This document shows positions 1 to 7,167 of a DNA stretch of 37,535 bases, one piece after another. The notes beneath the pieces were generated by a model that was given only the letters and a program-made list of their open reading frames with translations, had not been told where the DNA came from and did no database searches. The DNA lies in the NCBI GenBank assembly GCA_013359135.1, contig JABWCN010000044.1, forward strand, positions 1 through 37,535, given 5' to 3'. The stretch comes from Pseudobdellovibrionaceae bacterium. GTDB taxonomy: Bacteria; Bdellovibrionota; Bdellovibrionia; Bdellovibrionales; Bdellovibrionaceae. Position 1 is the first letter of the stretch, and every line of letters begins with the position of its first letter. Position numbers and translations under genes: made by a program.

Positions 1-252
1 ATTCAGAACAAGCTGGGTACACTCTCGGAGTCGTGGGCCTAGCACCAGGTGCTGCAGATAAGCTTTGGCTTCGTCAAGTGAAGTGATGGCGAATTGCTGC
101 GCCATTGCGCTATGTCCAAGCCCGGCGATCTGCGGAAAGATAAACCAGATCCAGTGACTGGACTTTCTCCCTGCTTGGAGCTCAGCAAGGACTGTGTTGT
201 AGGTGTGCGCTTGGGCGGTGAGGAAGCGGTGGAGATTGTATGCGGCGCTCAT
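1..252 (-). CDS. DUF1810 family protein, partial (3' end beyond window)
   Basis: The frame is open from an ATG at 252 down to base 1, giving 84 codons that continue off the left edge. The product begins MSAAYNLHRFLTAQ and carries the conserved SSHWIWFIFPQIAGLG block of DUF1810, a family of about 145 residues without an established function that is sometimes misnamed calpastatin. The DNA at 1-240 matches 1479-1718, the 5' part of a second DUF1810 gene in the same orientation, at about 90% identity by eye. The two are therefore paralogues or recent duplicates flanking a toxin-antitoxin pair. The family assignment is firm; the function is unknown. Confidence 0.85.
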   Translation of the reverse strand, partial: MSAAYNLHRFLTAQAHTYNTVLAELQAGRKSSHWIWFIFPQIAGLGHSAMAQQFAITSLDEAKAYLQHLVLGPRLRECTQLVLN

Positions 253-378
253 AAACTATCTGAGGCCAAGTATATTCCATTCAGGACGATATCATGCCGT
301 GCAATGTTGGATTGCAAGGCCGGACACTCCCTCTCGGCCGGGACATCACTCTTTCCTGGCCGAATCCCCAGTGTGTGA

Positions 379-408
379 TTGACAGTTCAGCGGCATCGAG
401 TATATGAT
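379..408 (+). promoter_or_regulatory. Sigma-70-type promoter of brnTA
   Basis: A perfect -35 TTGACA (379-384) and a -10 TATGAT (403-408) are separated by 18 bases, which puts the transcription start near 415. The ATG at 404 lies inside the -10 element, so the toxin must start further downstream, at 434. This is read from sequence and not tested. Confidence 0.6.
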
Positions 409-418
409 TGCCATATAC
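400..418. promoter_or_regulatory. Inverted repeat, putative BrnA operator
   Basis: GTATATG and CATATAC form perfect 7-base arms around the 5-base spacer ATTGC. The repeat covers the -10 box and the expected transcription start of brnTA. BrnTA modules are known to be autoregulated through the DNA-binding antitoxin, so this is the natural operator candidate. The assignment rests on position and symmetry only. Confidence 0.5.
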
Positions 419-433
419 AACATAAGGCATGAG

Positions 434-754
434 ATGACGCGATTGCCAGGTGTGGAAGGGTTTAATTGGGACGAGGCAAATCTTACCAAGAATTGGGAGA
501 AGCACCGGGTTACTCCGTGGGAATGCGAGCAGGTCTTCTTCAATCTGCCGCTGGTGGTCGCCGATGACCTCGCCCATTCTACGGTGGAGCCTCGATATTA
601 CGTGCTGGGACAGACTGATGCTGGACGCCGCTTGTTTATCGTCTTCACCATCCGTCGACGGCGCATCCGCATTATTTCAGCCAGAGATATGAGTCCCAAG
701 GAGCGGAGGACGTATCGTGACCAAACTCAAAAAAAGACCGACGTTCAAGAGTGA
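434..754 (+). CDS. brnT: BrnT family toxin (DUF497), type II toxin-antitoxin
   Basis: The protein has 106 residues. It shows the BrnT pattern: an N-terminal FNWDEANLTKNWEKHRV block, a central RYYVLGQTDAGRRLFIVFT strand region and the C-terminal IRIISARDMSPKERRTY signature. BrnT proteins are RelE-fold ribonucleases that inhibit translation and are neutralised by BrnA. I chose the ATG at 434 because it follows AAGG by six bases, whereas the in-frame ATG at 404 lies inside the -10 promoter box. The 3' end overlaps the antitoxin gene by 38 bases, indicating one operon in the usual toxin-first order. The family call is strong; toxicity is inferred. Confidence 0.85.
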   Translation: MTRLPGVEGFNWDEANLTKNWEKHRVTPWECEQVFFNLPLVVADDLAHSTVEPRYYVLGQTDAGRRLFIVFTIRRRRIRIISARDMSPKERRTYRDQTQKKTDVQE

Positions 755-1007
755 GAAACAGGAAGCTGAGTTTTGGGCGTCACACGACTCAACGGAGTAT
801 GTCGACTACTCCAAGAGTCGTCGGATGGTGTTTCCCCGGTTGAAGCCGTCAACCGAGACGATCTCGCTTCGTCTGCCAAAATCCCTCTTGGATCAACTCA
901 AGACGATCGCGAACAAACGCGACGTCCCGTATCAGACACTGCTCAAGCTCTTCGTGCTCGAACGCGTCCAGGCCGAGTTGCATCACAAACCCGCCAAAGC
1001 CTCTTAG
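717..1007 (+). CDS. brnA: BrnA-type antitoxin (CopG-like DNA-binding protein)
   Basis: The protein has 96 residues and starts with GTG at 717 inside the 3' end of brnT. The N-terminal half has the KSEKQEAEFWASHDSTEY and SKSRRMVFPRLKPS segments typical of antitoxins paired with BrnT. The C-terminal half, ISLRLPKSLLDQLKTIANKR followed by DVPYQTLLK, is a ribbon-helix-helix domain. It should bind BrnT and repress the operon through the inverted repeat at 400-418. The stop codon TAG at 1005-1007 shares its last base with the left end of the repeat element at 1007-1132, so that element begins exactly where the gene ends. Confidence 0.85.
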   Translation: MTKLKKRPTFKSEKQEAEFWASHDSTEYVDYSKSRRMVFPRLKPSTETISLRLPKSLLDQLKTIANKRDVPYQTLLKLFVLERVQAELHHKPAKAS

Positions 1008-1132
1008 CAGGCTGTTGATAAAGTCCTCCAGCGTCGTTCGCGCCACGCTCAGAGGCTCAACGTACCCGACAGCGTACGATTTGCCTCTTCGATCGCTGCG
1101 GCCTTGCCGGACGGTCTTTCCGAACAGCCTGC
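1007..1132. repeat. 126-bp element with terminal inverted repeats
   Basis: The ends GCAGGCTGTT (1007-1016) and AACAGCCTGC (1123-1132) are perfect 10-base inverted repeats. Matching continues imperfectly inward (AAAG and CC blocks) to about 27 bases. There is no credible coding frame inside. The structure resembles a non-autonomous, MITE-like or REP-like interspersed element. From memory, very similar GCAGGCTGTT-ended repeats are abundant in Nitrospira-type genomes; I could not check this. It may also act as a transcription terminator for brnTA. Confidence 0.6.
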
Positions 1133-1286
1133 GAGCCCATCTGATTCCGCCGGTGAGATCGAATGCCGCGTGTGTGAGGCAATCTCACCGAGTTGGACAA
1201 CACACGGGGAGCGCGCTCCTGATCACGGCGATCGCGAGAAGCGGGGTTGAACGTGATGAGTGGAGTGAGTCAGAGCGAAAGGGGAC
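1133..1286. repeat. Intergenic stretch dense in inverted repeats
   Basis: CGGTGAGAT (1151-1159) and ATCTCACCG (1182-1190) are perfect 9-base arms. CGTGTGT near 1169 pairs with ACACACG near 1200 in a nested arrangement. GGAGCGCGCTCC at 1208-1219 is a perfect 12-base palindrome. I see no gene here. The stretch separates brnA from the converging DUF1810 gene and could be part of a larger composite repeat with 1007-1132. Confidence 0.45.
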
Positions 1287-1730
1287 CTAGCGCGGTGGCA
1301 TGTTGTGCCGGGCCAAGACGTTCATCGTCAGTTGGTCGGGCTGGCCATCGAAGTATTTGAACAGGGTATCTTTGAAGATGGCGTTGTCGGTGGTGGCGGT
1401 CATGAACAAGGTCATGCAGGACCGGAATTTCAAATAGTCGGGGTAGGGGAAGATTTCGTCAGCGCTGCGACCCTCCACATTCAGAACAAGCTGGGTACAC
1501 TCTCGGAGTCGTGGGCCTAGCACCAGGTGCTGCAGATAAGCTTTGGCTTCGTCGAGTGAAGTGATGGCGAATTGTTGTGCCATGCTGCTGTGGCCAAGAC
1601 CGGCGATTTGCGGAAAGATAAACCAGATCCAGTGGCTGGACTTTCTTCCGGCCCGCAGCTCAGCGAGGACTGTGTTGTAGACGGGTTCTTGCGCGGTGAG
1701 GAAGCGGTGGAGGTTGTAGATGTCAGACAT
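1287..1730 (-). CDS. DUF1810 family protein
   Basis: The protein is complete at 147 residues, the usual length of the family. It starts with ATG at 1730 (MSDIYNLHRFLTAQEPVYN), contains the SSHWIWFIFPQIAGLG block and ends in the family C-terminus with FKYFDGQPDQLT followed by VLARHN. The DNA near its start repeats the window's left end at about 90% identity. The gene lies between the brnTA module and the restriction gene, an accessory setting. The biochemical role is unknown. No membrane segment or signal peptide is visible, so a cytoplasmic protein is expected. Confidence 0.85.
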   Translation of the reverse strand: MSDIYNLHRFLTAQEPVYNTVLAELRAGRKSSHWIWFIFPQIAGLGHSSMAQQFAITSLDEAKAYLQHLVLGPRLRECTQLVLNVEGRSADEIFPYPDYLKFRSCMTLFMTATTDNAIFKDTLFKYFDGQPDQLTMNVLARHNMPPR

Positions 1731-1755
1731 AGTCTGTTCCCGCGCTCCCAGTTGG

Positions 1756-2628
1756 TTAGATGGCGAGATCGAAGGGGAGATCTGAAATATCGCGCAGACG
1801 ACGACCAGAAATTAGGGTATCCAACATTTCCGCTTGATCGGGGTTTCCACTCTCTTCTACAGCCTCTTTTAATTCATATAGAGCGCTGTGGTAAGTGCAA
1901 TCGACGTCGCCGGTTCCCATAGCAATGGATGCAAGTCGAGTCGGCATCGGTTCAAGAGTAACGGCTACGATATGAGGTACTTGTCCTTTTCGATTTCTGA
2001 TGAGATTGAGAGCTTCAGTCCTTGTGTTCTGAGAGCGGTCGCTGCGCATTGTCCATTTGCAGGAGATGCTGGCGTGCAAGATGTTCCGAGTTCCTTCAAA
2101 GTTTGCCGTGCGAAGTGGAGTGTGTTGTGAGAATTTCTCCGTCGGTTCGATCAGGTAATTCTTGACGTTGATTTCAGCATCACTGATTGAGCGACGAGCT
2201 ACGACAATGTCAGGGGTGATGAGATAATCGCCACCCAAGGCTGCGGAGAGTTTCTTGTGCTTCACTAAGAGGCGACTCAAATCTGCCAAATGCTCATATT
2301 GGTCAAATGCTGAAATGCCTGTAGTTGCTTGTGTTGCCGAGAATAACCAGTTTCCCGGACGCAGGTGATCCATTTTCTTGAAAGCCGCCTCAAGAAATTC
2401 TAAAGTGTATTGACTGAAGAGGGTTCCTGCTGTTTGCCCAGACTTGGGATTAGTGCAGGTAGGATGCCCCATTCGTTTTGCCATGCCTGCTGCTAGTGCT
2501 ATGCTTGTTTTGCTGCTTTTATCCGCGACAGAGAAAACCTTCAGCCCTGGTTTGTGTCCCAGAATGTTAAGGCAGATTTTCTTTTGGTAGTCTGTTCTGA
2601 GGTCGGACAGGAGAGCTTTCTTCGGCAT
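1756..2628 (-). CDS. NgoMIV-type type II restriction endonuclease
   Basis: The protein has 290 residues from ATG 2628; a TTG at 2640 is an alternative start. NgoMIV enzymes cut GCCGGC and use an Asp, a Ser-Cys-Lys triplet and a Glu for metal-dependent cleavage. Here Pro-Asp ends at residue 140, Ser-Cys-Lys is at 189-191 and the Glu is 14 residues after the Lys at 205, matching the NgoMIV spacing between Lys187 and Glu201. The conserved GQVPHIVAVTLEPMPTRLAS and GTGDVDC blocks follow. Its partner methyltransferase gene diverges from it but is cut short in this contig. An intact nuclease without its methylase would be lethal to a host with unprotected sites, which bears on whether the junction at about 3255 is real. 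The site GCCGGC is inferred from family only. Confidence 0.85.
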   Translation of the reverse strand: MPKKALLSDLRTDYQKKICLNILGHKPGLKVFSVADKSSKTSIALAAGMAKRMGHPTCTNPKSGQTAGTLFSQYTLEFLEAAFKKMDHLRPGNWLFSATQATTGISAFDQYEHLADLSRLLVKHKKLSAALGGDYLITPDIVVARRSISDAEINVKNYLIEPTEKFSQHTPLRTANFEGTRNILHASISCKWTMRSDRSQNTRTEALNLIRNRKGQVPHIVAVTLEPMPTRLASIAMGTGDVDCTYHSALYELKEAVEESGNPDQAEMLDTLISGRRLRDISDLPFDLAI

Positions 2629-2738
2629 GTCAGAGCTCAATCGGAAGGTGGAAGATCACTTAGATTATGAGCCTAAGTGTTAAGGGGTTGCTCAGTATCC
2701 AGGGTAACCGATTAATCGTGGATGTCTATATATTGCGG

Positions 2739-2766
2739 TTGACTTAAAAAATCAACTCAATATACT
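2739..2766 (+). promoter_or_regulatory. Promoter of the methyltransferase gene with internal inverted repeat
   Basis: The -35 TTGACT (2739-2744) and -10 TATACT (2761-2766) are 16 bases apart and each matches consensus at five of six positions. GTTGA (2738-2742) and TCAAC (2752-2756) form an inverted repeat over the -35 and spacer, a likely operator. On the minus strand, TTGATT and TATAGA (2755 to 2725) could form a weaker overlapping promoter for the nuclease gene. Confidence 0.55.
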
Positions 2767-2829
2767 GTTGGTTGTGTTGCCCGTATCTCTTTTGTAGTTT
2801 AGCCTTCATCCCCCACAACACAATCCTCA

Positions 2830-3621
2830 ATGGCCAAAAAAGTTGGTGCAACAAAGCGAATAGTGATCCCTCCGGACATCGATCACATATTAGGTCGATA
2901 TCCAGAACAGGCCTACGCCTTACTTAGGCATTCGTTTTCAAAATCGTCGTACAATGGCCTCCCTTCTGCAGAAAGTCTGTCCGTATATGGGAAGAGAAAG
3001 CTCAGGGTAATCGATTTGTTTTCTGGCGCCGGAGGTTTCACCTTGGGCTTGTGCCAGACCGGAAGATTTGAGCCGGTATTTGCCAATGACTTTAACGCAT
3101 ATGCCGCGAAGACCTACAACGCAAATTTCGGTGACCACTGTTTGCACGGCGATATAAATGATCTCCTTGCCAACAATTCTTTCAAGTTTCCGGATGCGGA
3201 AGTTGTGATCGGTGGGCCACCCTGTCAAGGTTTCAGCCCTTTGAACAAACAGCGTGAAGGTGATCCGATGATTAAATCACGCATTCGTCGTATTCAGAGA
3301 GAGATGGCAAGTAAAAGAATGATGGAGAAGGTTCCTAAAGGTGATGTTGTTATTACCAACCCAACACATATTGCTGTGGTGTTGAAGTATGATGAAAAAC
3401 TTCCGGCACCACAGTTGATTGCCAAAGGCGCAGATCTTGTTGCTGAAAAGATCAGAGAGATCGCCAAGCAAAATAATATTCCAATTGTAGAAAATAAACC
3501 ATTGGCTAGGACTATTTTTAAAACGATGAAATTAGGTCAAGTTATTCCTAGAGAGCTTTTCGTAGCAGTAGCTGAAGTGTTATCCTATGTTTATAAACTT
3601 AAGAGAAGGATTAAGAAATAA
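2830..3621 (+). CDS. Chimeric ORF: cytosine-5 DNA methyltransferase N-terminus joined to FlhB C-terminus
   Basis: One 263-codon frame contains two unrelated halves. Residues 1-142 are a C5 methyltransferase: a basic N-terminal extension of about 57 residues, motif [10 protein letters not shown] at 62-70 (SAM binding), and motif [12 protein letters not shown] with the catalytic Cys at 132. Motifs VI to X and the target recognition domain are missing. From Glu-Gly-Asp-Pro at 143-146 onward the protein is the cytoplasmic domain of FlhB. The methyltransferase half cannot methylate DNA. The stop codon TAA shares its last base with the ATG of flhA. The fusion is either an assembly chimera or a real recombination; I favour the former. 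Confidence 0.8.
   Translation: MAKKVGATKRIVIPPDIDHILGRYPEQAYALLRHSFSKSSYNGLPSAESLSVYGKRKLRVIDLFSGAGGFTLGLCQTGRFEPVFANDFNAYAAKTYNANFGDHCLHGDINDLLANNSFKFPDAEVVIGGPPCQGFSPLNKQREGDPMIKSRIRRIQREMASKRMMEKVPKGDVVITNPTHIAVVLKYDEKLPAPQLIAKGADLVAEKIREIAKQNNIPIVENKPLARTIFKTMKLGQVIPRELFVAVAEVLSYVYKLKRRIKK
3256..3621 (+). pseudogene. flhB: flhB 3' portion (flagellar export switch, cytoplasmic domain only)
   Basis: The sequence from [18 protein letters not shown] onward matches the FlhB linker and C-terminal domain. It includes the autocleavage motif Asn-Pro-Thr-His at chimera residues 177-180, which is cut between Asn and Pro during substrate-specificity switching, and ends with [20 protein letters not shown]. 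About 230 residues with the four membrane helices are absent. The following genes flhA, flhF, flhG and fliA confirm the flagellar context, so a full flhB probably exists in the source genome upstream of what was assembled here. Confidence 0.85.
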
Positions 3622-5732
3622 TGAACGATTTTTTGGAGCAATTATTTCAGTTTTTAAAGCGCTTTGAAAAGGTCACTAAAAATACTGATCTTTTTATGGC
3701 TTTTGGATTAATGGCCATTTTAGCCGTGATGATAATTCCTTTGCCACCTATTTTGCTTGATATCGCACTCACTTTTTCATTGGCTATTAGTGTACTTATC
3801 TTATTGGTTTCTTTGTATACTAAGCGAGCTTTGGATTTTACTTCATTTCCTAGCTTGTTACTACTAACAACACTGTTTCGATTATCGCTAAATGTTGCAA
3901 CGACAAGATTGATTCTAAGTCATGGCCATGAAGGAACACATGCCGCTGGAGATGTTATTCATTCTTTTGGTAACTTTGTTGTAGGGAATAATTATGTCAT
4001 AGGTTTTATTGTTTTCCTTATTTTAATTGTAATCAATTTTATAGTTATTACAAAAGGTTCTGGCCGGGTAGCTGAAGTTGCAGCTAGGTTTACACTAGAT
4101 GCGATGCCAGGAAAACAAATGTCTATTGATGCTGATTTAAATGCCGGTCTAATTAATGAGACAGATGCCAGGAAGCGTAGAAAAGAAATCGAACAGGAAG
4201 CAGATTTTTACGGAGCTATGGACGGTGCCAGTAAGTTTGTTAGAGGTGATGCTATTGCCGGTATTATCATTATGGTCATCAATATTATTGGTGGACTACT
4301 TATTGGAATGATTCAGAAGAATTTAGATATAGCTACAGCTGCAAAGTACTATACCATGTTGACTATCGGAGATGGATTATTAGCACAAATTCCTGCTTTA
4401 ATTATATCTACAGCTGCAGGTACAATAGTCACTCGTTCATCTGGGAATGATGAAAATATGGGAAAAGAAGTGACTTCTCAGTTATTTGCAAGCCCAAGAG
4501 CTTTGATGATCTCAGCGGGTGTTTTATTTTTACTAGGAATTGTGCCTGGACTCCCCACAATTCCTTTCTTCTTAATTGGAATTATCATGGCAGCAAGTTC
4601 TTGGGTTATAACTAGATACAAAGAAGAGATGGAAAAGGAAGAAAAGAAGAAAGCAGAGACTTTATCATTGGCCCCAAAAAAAGAAAATGTAGAATCTCTT
4701 TTGCCACTGGATATGGTGGAACTAGAAGTTGGGTATGGTTTAATTAATGTCGTTGAATCAAATAAAAGTGGCGATTTGTTAGAGAGAATAGTTTCTATTC
4801 GTAAGCAATTCGCATTAGATCTTGGAATAGTTATACCTAGTGTTCATATACGCGATAACTTACAGCTAGCACCTGGTGATTATAGACTACTTATTAAAGG
4901 AAATAAAGTAGGTGGAGGAAGTCTCAAGCCTGAATATATGATGGCTATGGATCCAGGAAATGTTTCGGAAAGAATAGATGGTATTCCAACAAAAGAACCT
5001 GCTTTTGGTTTAGATGCACTGTGGGTGCCGCCTTCTAGAAAAGAAGAAGCTGAAATGGCTGGATATACGGTTGTTGATTTACCTACGGTTATGGCTACTC
5101 ATTTAACTGAAATTATCAGGACACATGCTCATGAGTTATTTGGCAGACAAGAAGCTAGCCAGTTAATTGAAAACTTTAAGAAAACTCACCCAAAAGTTGT
5201 TGAAGAGTTAATTCCTGATTTGATGTCACTCGGTTCAGTTGTCAGAGTTCTTCAAAACCTTTTAAAAGAGCAAGTCTCAATCAGAGATTTGTTAACTATC
5301 TTTGAAGCTCTTGCCGATGAAGCACCTAAGCAAAAAGATATTGAGATTTTGACAGAATCAGTTCGCAAGGCTTTGAATCGATCAATCACAAGAAAGTATT
5401 CAGCAGAAGATAGTATGATACCTGTTTTAACGTTGGATCCTCATATTGAAGAATTAATTGCAAATTCTTTATTGCAAACTGAGCAAGGTGTTCAGTTGGT
5501 TATGGACCCCCAGTCTGCACACCAGCTTATTAATCAAATAGCAGTCGCTGTAGAATCAAATCCTGAAATTGCTGGGCAACCTATTCTTCTGACAACACCA
5601 ACATCAAGACGTCATTTATTTAAATTAACACATCGATTTATTCCTCAGCTGATTGTGCTTTCTCACAATGAATTGAGTAGTGATGCAAATATTAAATCTG
5701 TAGCCACTGTGGAGATGACACATGCAAGTTAA
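3621..5732 (+). CDS. flhA: Flagellar export apparatus protein FlhA
   Basis: The protein has 703 residues, the normal FlhA size. The N-terminal half has about eight hydrophobic helices (from MAILAVMIIPLPPILLDIAL onward). The FHIPEP-family signature is recognisable in the stretch around SFPSLLLLTTLFRLSLNVAT, and the cytoplasmic loop carries GSGRVAEVAARFTLDAMPGK. The C-terminal half (from about residue 350) is the soluble domain that docks chaperone-substrate complexes. FlhA forms the nonameric export gate of the flagellar type III system. The ATG overlaps the flhB stop by one base, with GAAGGA about ten bases upstream, so translation is probably coupled. The 3' end overlaps flhF by 11 bases. 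Confidence 0.97.
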   Translation: MNDFLEQLFQFLKRFEKVTKNTDLFMAFGLMAILAVMIIPLPPILLDIALTFSLAISVLILLVSLYTKRALDFTSFPSLLLLTTLFRLSLNVATTRLILSHGHEGTHAAGDVIHSFGNFVVGNNYVIGFIVFLILIVINFIVITKGSGRVAEVAARFTLDAMPGKQMSIDADLNAGLINETDARKRRKEIEQEADFYGAMDGASKFVRGDAIAGIIIMVINIIGGLLIGMIQKNLDIATAAKYYTMLTIGDGLLAQIPALIISTAAGTIVTRSSGNDENMGKEVTSQLFASPRALMISAGVLFLLGIVPGLPTIPFFLIGIIMAASSWVITRYKEEMEKEEKKKAETLSLAPKKENVESLLPLDMVELEVGYGLINVVESNKSGDLLERIVSIRKQFALDLGIVIPSVHIRDNLQLAPGDYRLLIKGNKVGGGSLKPEYMMAMDPGNVSERIDGIPTKEPAFGLDALWVPPSRKEEAEMAGYTVVDLPTVMATHLTEIIRTHAHELFGRQEASQLIENFKKTHPKVVEELIPDLMSLGSVVRVLQNLLKEQVSIRDLLTIFEALADEAPKQKDIEILTESVRKALNRSITRKYSAEDSMIPVLTLDPHIEELIANSLLQTEQGVQLVMDPQSAHQLINQIAVAVESNPEIAGQPILLTTPTSRRHLFKLTHRFIPQLIVLSHNELSSDANIKSVATVEMTHAS

Positions 5733-7167
5733 AAAATTTGAAGCAAGATCCATGAAAGAGGCATTGGAGCTAGTTAAAACTCAACTAGGTCCTGATGCAA
5801 TTATTTTGTCCGCTAAAGACAATAGTAAAAAATATGGACTTGTTGGTGATAGCAGTTTTGAAATTACGGCAGCTGTCAGTGATGATACCCTACACAAAAA
5901 GAAATTTGTTGAATCTAAAATGGCGGATCAAGATAAAAGTCGTTTTAACTCTAGTTCCGCGCGAGTACAAAAAGAGATTATCAATAAGTTTGTTCAAAAG
6001 CACGTTGGACCGAGCTCTCCAAAACCAATTACTACTCAAAGATATATCGATATTGATGAAGAAAGAAGTTTAGCTGAAGAAAGAATAAAAAATGCCGCTC
6101 AGAGGGCTTTTGAAGCTTTTGATTTTAAAGAGTCAACATTTAATCAATCGCCGGGTAATTCTAAAAATAAAGTTAACTTGAACTCTAAAGTCGTTGATAA
6201 AAATAAAATTTTTAATTCAAGTAAAGATGAAAATTCTAGTGGTGAGATTGAGTCCTTGAAAAATGAAATTTTATCTTTAAAACAGATGATTTCACAGATG
6301 AATCAAAAACCTTTAGAAACTAGTGTGTTGAGTAGTTATCCAGGTAGTAGTTATGGAATTCACTATGAATTATCTCAGCATTTTCAAAACTTGGTTAAAG
6401 AAGGAATTAATGAGGATCAGGTAGCAGAGATGATTCTAGAAATTCAAGAGCAAATTCCTGCCATAAAGCTAAAAAATAAAGCACTTGTTGAGGGAATTTT
6501 AGCCAAGAAAATTCTTGATTCTATTTTTCTAAGTGACATGGTTAACAAAAAGTTTCATTTTTTTGTTGGACCAAGCGGCAATGGTAAAACTTCTAGCTTA
6601 ATCAAGATGGCCTCTCAACTAATTGTTAGAGAGGGTAAGCGTGTTGCTATTTTAAGTGCTGATATTCATAAAGTAGGAGCTGTGGAGCAATTGAAAATTT
6701 ATTCTCAAATTTTGAATGTGCCTTTTGCCGTAATTAGAGATAAATCAGATTGGAAAGAAATTTTAAAATTTATTAATAACATTGATTATATCTTGGTTGA
6801 TTTTCCAGGATTAAGTATGAAATCTTCACAAGATCATCACTTTTTTGAAAAATTAGTAGTGAATGAAATTCCTCACAAAGCAATTCATCTGGTTTTATCA
6901 TCACGAAATAAGTTTGAAGATATGCAAGAAACTTTACAGAATTATTTCTCATTAAAAATAGATGATGTTATTTTCAATCATATTGATGAGTCCATTCATA
7001 ATGGAGCTATTTTTAGTTTTATAAAAAGTAATCAAATTCCAATCCACTCTTTTGGTATCGGCCCCAGAATTCCAGAAGATTTTGAGCCAGCAACAAAAGA
7101 AAGATTAGTAGATCTTATTTTTCACATAACAAAAAAGAATAATTCAAATCAAGAGGTTCAAGTATGA
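5722..7167 (+). CDS. flhF: Flagellar placement GTPase FlhF, divergent G-domain
   Basis: The protein has 481 residues. The start MQVKKFEARSMKEALELVK and LGPDAIILSAK are typical of FlhF, followed by a variable basic linker to about residue 270 and an SRP-type GTPase domain. The P-loop GPSGNGKT is at 283-290 and the ADIHKVGAVEQL block corresponds to the usual DTYRIGAVEQL. Two nucleotide motifs are unusual: the expected Asp-Thr-Ala-Gly is Asp-Phe-Pro-Gly at 360-363, and the guanine-specificity motif Thr-Lys-x-Asp is replaced by Asn-His-Ile-Asp at 419-422. FlhF sets the polar site of flagellum assembly together with FlhG. The gene overlaps flhA by 11 bases and flhG by 4. Identity is secure; whether it hydrolyses GTP is open. 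Confidence 0.94.
   Translation: MQVKKFEARSMKEALELVKTQLGPDAIILSAKDNSKKYGLVGDSSFEITAAVSDDTLHKKKFVESKMADQDKSRFNSSSARVQKEIINKFVQKHVGPSSPKPITTQRYIDIDEERSLAEERIKNAAQRAFEAFDFKESTFNQSPGNSKNKVNLNSKVVDKNKIFNSSKDENSSGEIESLKNEILSLKQMISQMNQKPLETSVLSSYPGSSYGIHYELSQHFQNLVKEGINEDQVAEMILEIQEQIPAIKLKNKALVEGILAKKILDSIFLSDMVNKKFHFFVGPSGNGKTSSLIKMASQLIVREGKRVAILSADIHKVGAVEQLKIYSQILNVPFAVIRDKSDWKEILKFINNIDYILVDFPGLSMKSSQDHHFFEKLVVNEIPHKAIHLVLSSRNKFEDMQETLQNYFSLKIDDVIFNHIDESIHNGAIFSFIKSNQIPIHSFGIGPRIPEDFEPATKERLVDLIFHITKKNNSNQEVQV

Noticed and set aside
404-433. Longer BrnT start at ATG 404
   Set aside because: The ATG lies inside the -10 box TATGAT and lacks a ribosome binding site; ATG 434 has one and fits the family N-terminus.
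1015-1290. 91-codon plus-strand frame after brnA
   Set aside because: It runs through the inverted-repeat element and palindromes, has no ribosome site and resembles no protein; a chance frame in G+C-rich DNA.
1572-2130. Plus-strand frames opposite the DUF1810 and nuclease genes
   Set aside because: They lie on the complementary strand of well-supported genes and show no family features.
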